The translations under genes were made by a program, and so were the position numbers. The notes below the pieces were generated by a model that did no database searches, was not told where the DNA came from, and saw only the letters and a list, made by a program, of their open reading frames with translations. Positions 6,777-7,948 of a stretch of DNA of 7,948 nucleotides are shown here, in pieces. Every line of letters begins with the position of its first letter. Within the stretch, counting starts at the first letter, position 1. Where the stretch lies: contig JAAZGT010000019.1 in assembly GCA_012511095.1 (NCBI GenBank), positions 1-7,948 of the forward strand, written 5' to 3'. The DNA is from Alcaligenaceae bacterium. Lineage in GTDB: Bacteria > Pseudomonadota > Gammaproteobacteria > Burkholderiales > Burkholderiaceae_B.

Positions 6777-7931
6777 TTAGTACGTGTTGATTGTTTCGTC
6801 AAGCGTATCTTCAGATACTTTACCGCGCATCACGTGATACACATAGGAGGTGTATGACAGCACAATAGGTAAGAAGATGATCGTCGCGATCAACATAACC
6901 CATAGGGTTAGGTGGCTAGATGATGAATCCCAAGCAGTTAAACCTTGGTTCGGGTTAACCGAAGAAGGTAAAACAAATGGGAATAAAGCAAAACCAACGG
7001 TCAGAATAACGCCCGTAATGCTGAGTGCAGAGGCCAAGAAAGCGGCTATTGGTCGACGCATTACTAAAAATAGGCTCACTGCTAAAGCAGCAATAACACC
7101 TAAGGCTGGAGCAGCCCACATCCAAGACCATGTAGTGAAGTTATGTAACCAAGCACCCTCAACAACGGAAACGGTTTTAGTTAATGGGTTAGAAGGACCC
7201 GCTGTGTCGATGGCGCTAGTTACTACATGACCATCAAGACCAGCAACCCACACACCACCCAGTGCAAATAATGCAGCAACTAAAACAGCAGTGATGATGC
7301 CTAATTTGCGAGCACGGTCAGCAACAGGATCGACCACACGCCATGCTAATAAAGCCGCACCATGTGTCACGTGCATAAGTAGGCTTAAAACACCACAAAA
7401 TAGGGTAAATGGCGTAAACAAATCAAAGAAGCTGCCGTGATACAGAGGGCGCATGGTGTTTGTTTCAACCTCAAATGGTACGCCTAAGATAACATTACCA
7501 AAAGCCACACCAAATACCACTGGGCCAACAACGCCACCAAAGGTTAGTACACCATCCCATAGGTTACGCCAGCGCGTGTTTTCAAATTTACTGCGATACT
7601 TAAAGCCCACTGGACGTAGGATTAAAGTAAATAACAACAGCATCATGGCGAGGTAGAAACCAGAGAATGACGTTGCATAGAGTGGCGGCCAAGCTGCAAA
7701 GATAGCACCACCAGCAGTAATTAACCAAACTTGGTTACCTTCCCAAACGGGACCAACTAAGTTAAGCATAATACGACGCTCAGTATCACTGCGACCTAAA
7801 ACCGGCAGTAGTGAAGCAACCCCTAAGTCAAAACCATCCATGATGGTAAAGCCGATAAGCAAGACGCCCATCAACAACCACCAGATGACACGCAGGGTTT
7901 CATAGTCTAATAAAATCATTGAGTTTTCCAT
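6777..7931 (-). CDS. cydB: CydB, cytochrome bd ubiquinol oxidase subunit II
   Basis: Membrane subunit of the high-affinity quinol:oxygen oxidoreductase, used for respiration at low oxygen and under stress. It shows the E. coli-like landmarks: LDYETLRVIWWLLMGVLLIGF at the start (Leu8-Phe28), DGFDLGV (32-38), GRSDTERRIM (46-55), WEGNQVWLITAGGAIFAAWP (63-82), RPVGFKYRSK, TRWRNLWD, GVAFGN and near the end FPFVLPSS. About nine hydrophobic helices can be seen. Length 384 against 379 in E. coli. Glu64 stands where E. coli has Asp58, a conservative change. A GGAG at 7938-7941 lies six bases before the chosen ATG; a second ATG four codons later would align better with the E. coli start, so either Met may be used. 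The minus strand reads TAA at 7948-7946, a possible stop of cydA just upstream, as expected for cydAB. Confidence 0.97.
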   Translation of the reverse strand: MENSMILLDYETLRVIWWLLMGVLLIGFTIMDGFDLGVASLLPVLGRSDTERRIMLNLVGPVWEGNQVWLITAGGAIFAAWPPLYATSFSGFYLAMMLLLFTLILRPVGFKYRSKFENTRWRNLWDGVLTFGGVVGPVVFGVAFGNVILGVPFEVETNTMRPLYHGSFFDLFTPFTLFCGVLSLLMHVTHGAALLAWRVVDPVADRARKLGIITAVLVAALFALGGVWVAGLDGHVVTSAIDTAGPSNPLTKTVSVVEGAWLHNFTTWSWMWAAPALGVIAALAVSLFLVMRRPIAAFLASALSITGVILTVGFALFPFVLPSSVNPNQGLTAWDSSSSHLTLWVMLIATIIFLPIVLSYTSYVYHVMRGKVSEDTLDETINTY

Positions 7932-7948
7932 AATAGGCTCCGTCCTTA

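Overview
The window looks like chromosomal DNA of a Gram-negative proteobacterium. The evidence is an E. coli-type cytochrome bd operon with the small subunit CydX, a secreted protein of the type VI amidase immunity (Tai4) type, and Shine-Dalgarno-led genes. A moderately AT-rich member of the Burkholderiales (Alcaligenaceae-like) would fit, mainly because solute-binding-like proteins without a signal peptide, resembling the one here, are common in that order. This placement is an inference and is not secure.

Left part (1-2267, plus strand): the 3' part of a nuclease of the staphylococcal-nuclease family whose frame is open to the window edge; a 328-residue membrane-anchored or secreted protein of unknown function; a strong intrinsic terminator that seems to have an extended -10 promoter embedded in it; and a 212-residue exported protein whose C-terminal domain resembles Tai4, the periplasmic antidote to the type VI peptidoglycan amidase Tae4. 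No Tae4 and no secretion-system gene is visible, so it appears to be an orphan immunity gene.

Right part (2285-7948, minus strand): reading in the direction of transcription, cydB, cydX, cydD, cydC, then after a 91-base gap a solute-binding-like protein without a signal peptide. cydB and cydX encode the quinol oxidase subunit II and its small stabilising subunit. CydD and CydC form the heterodimeric ABC exporter of glutathione and cysteine needed to assemble cytochrome bd. The genes are tightly packed: 16 bases between cydB and cydX, 15 between cydX and cydD, and a 4-base ATGA overlap between cydD and cydC. The last three bases of the window read TAA on the minus strand and may be the stop codon of cydA. 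The module thus appears to be a cydABXDC operon holding both the oxidase and its maturation exporter. cydX (40 codons) is easy to miss by automatic calling.

No RNA genes, CRISPR arrays, insertion sequences or phage genes were seen, and no stretch over 300 bases lacks a gene. I found no clear novel multi-gene system. The items most worth a second look are the orphan Tai4-like gene, its promoter nested in a terminator, the unknown 328-residue protein and the signal-less binding protein.
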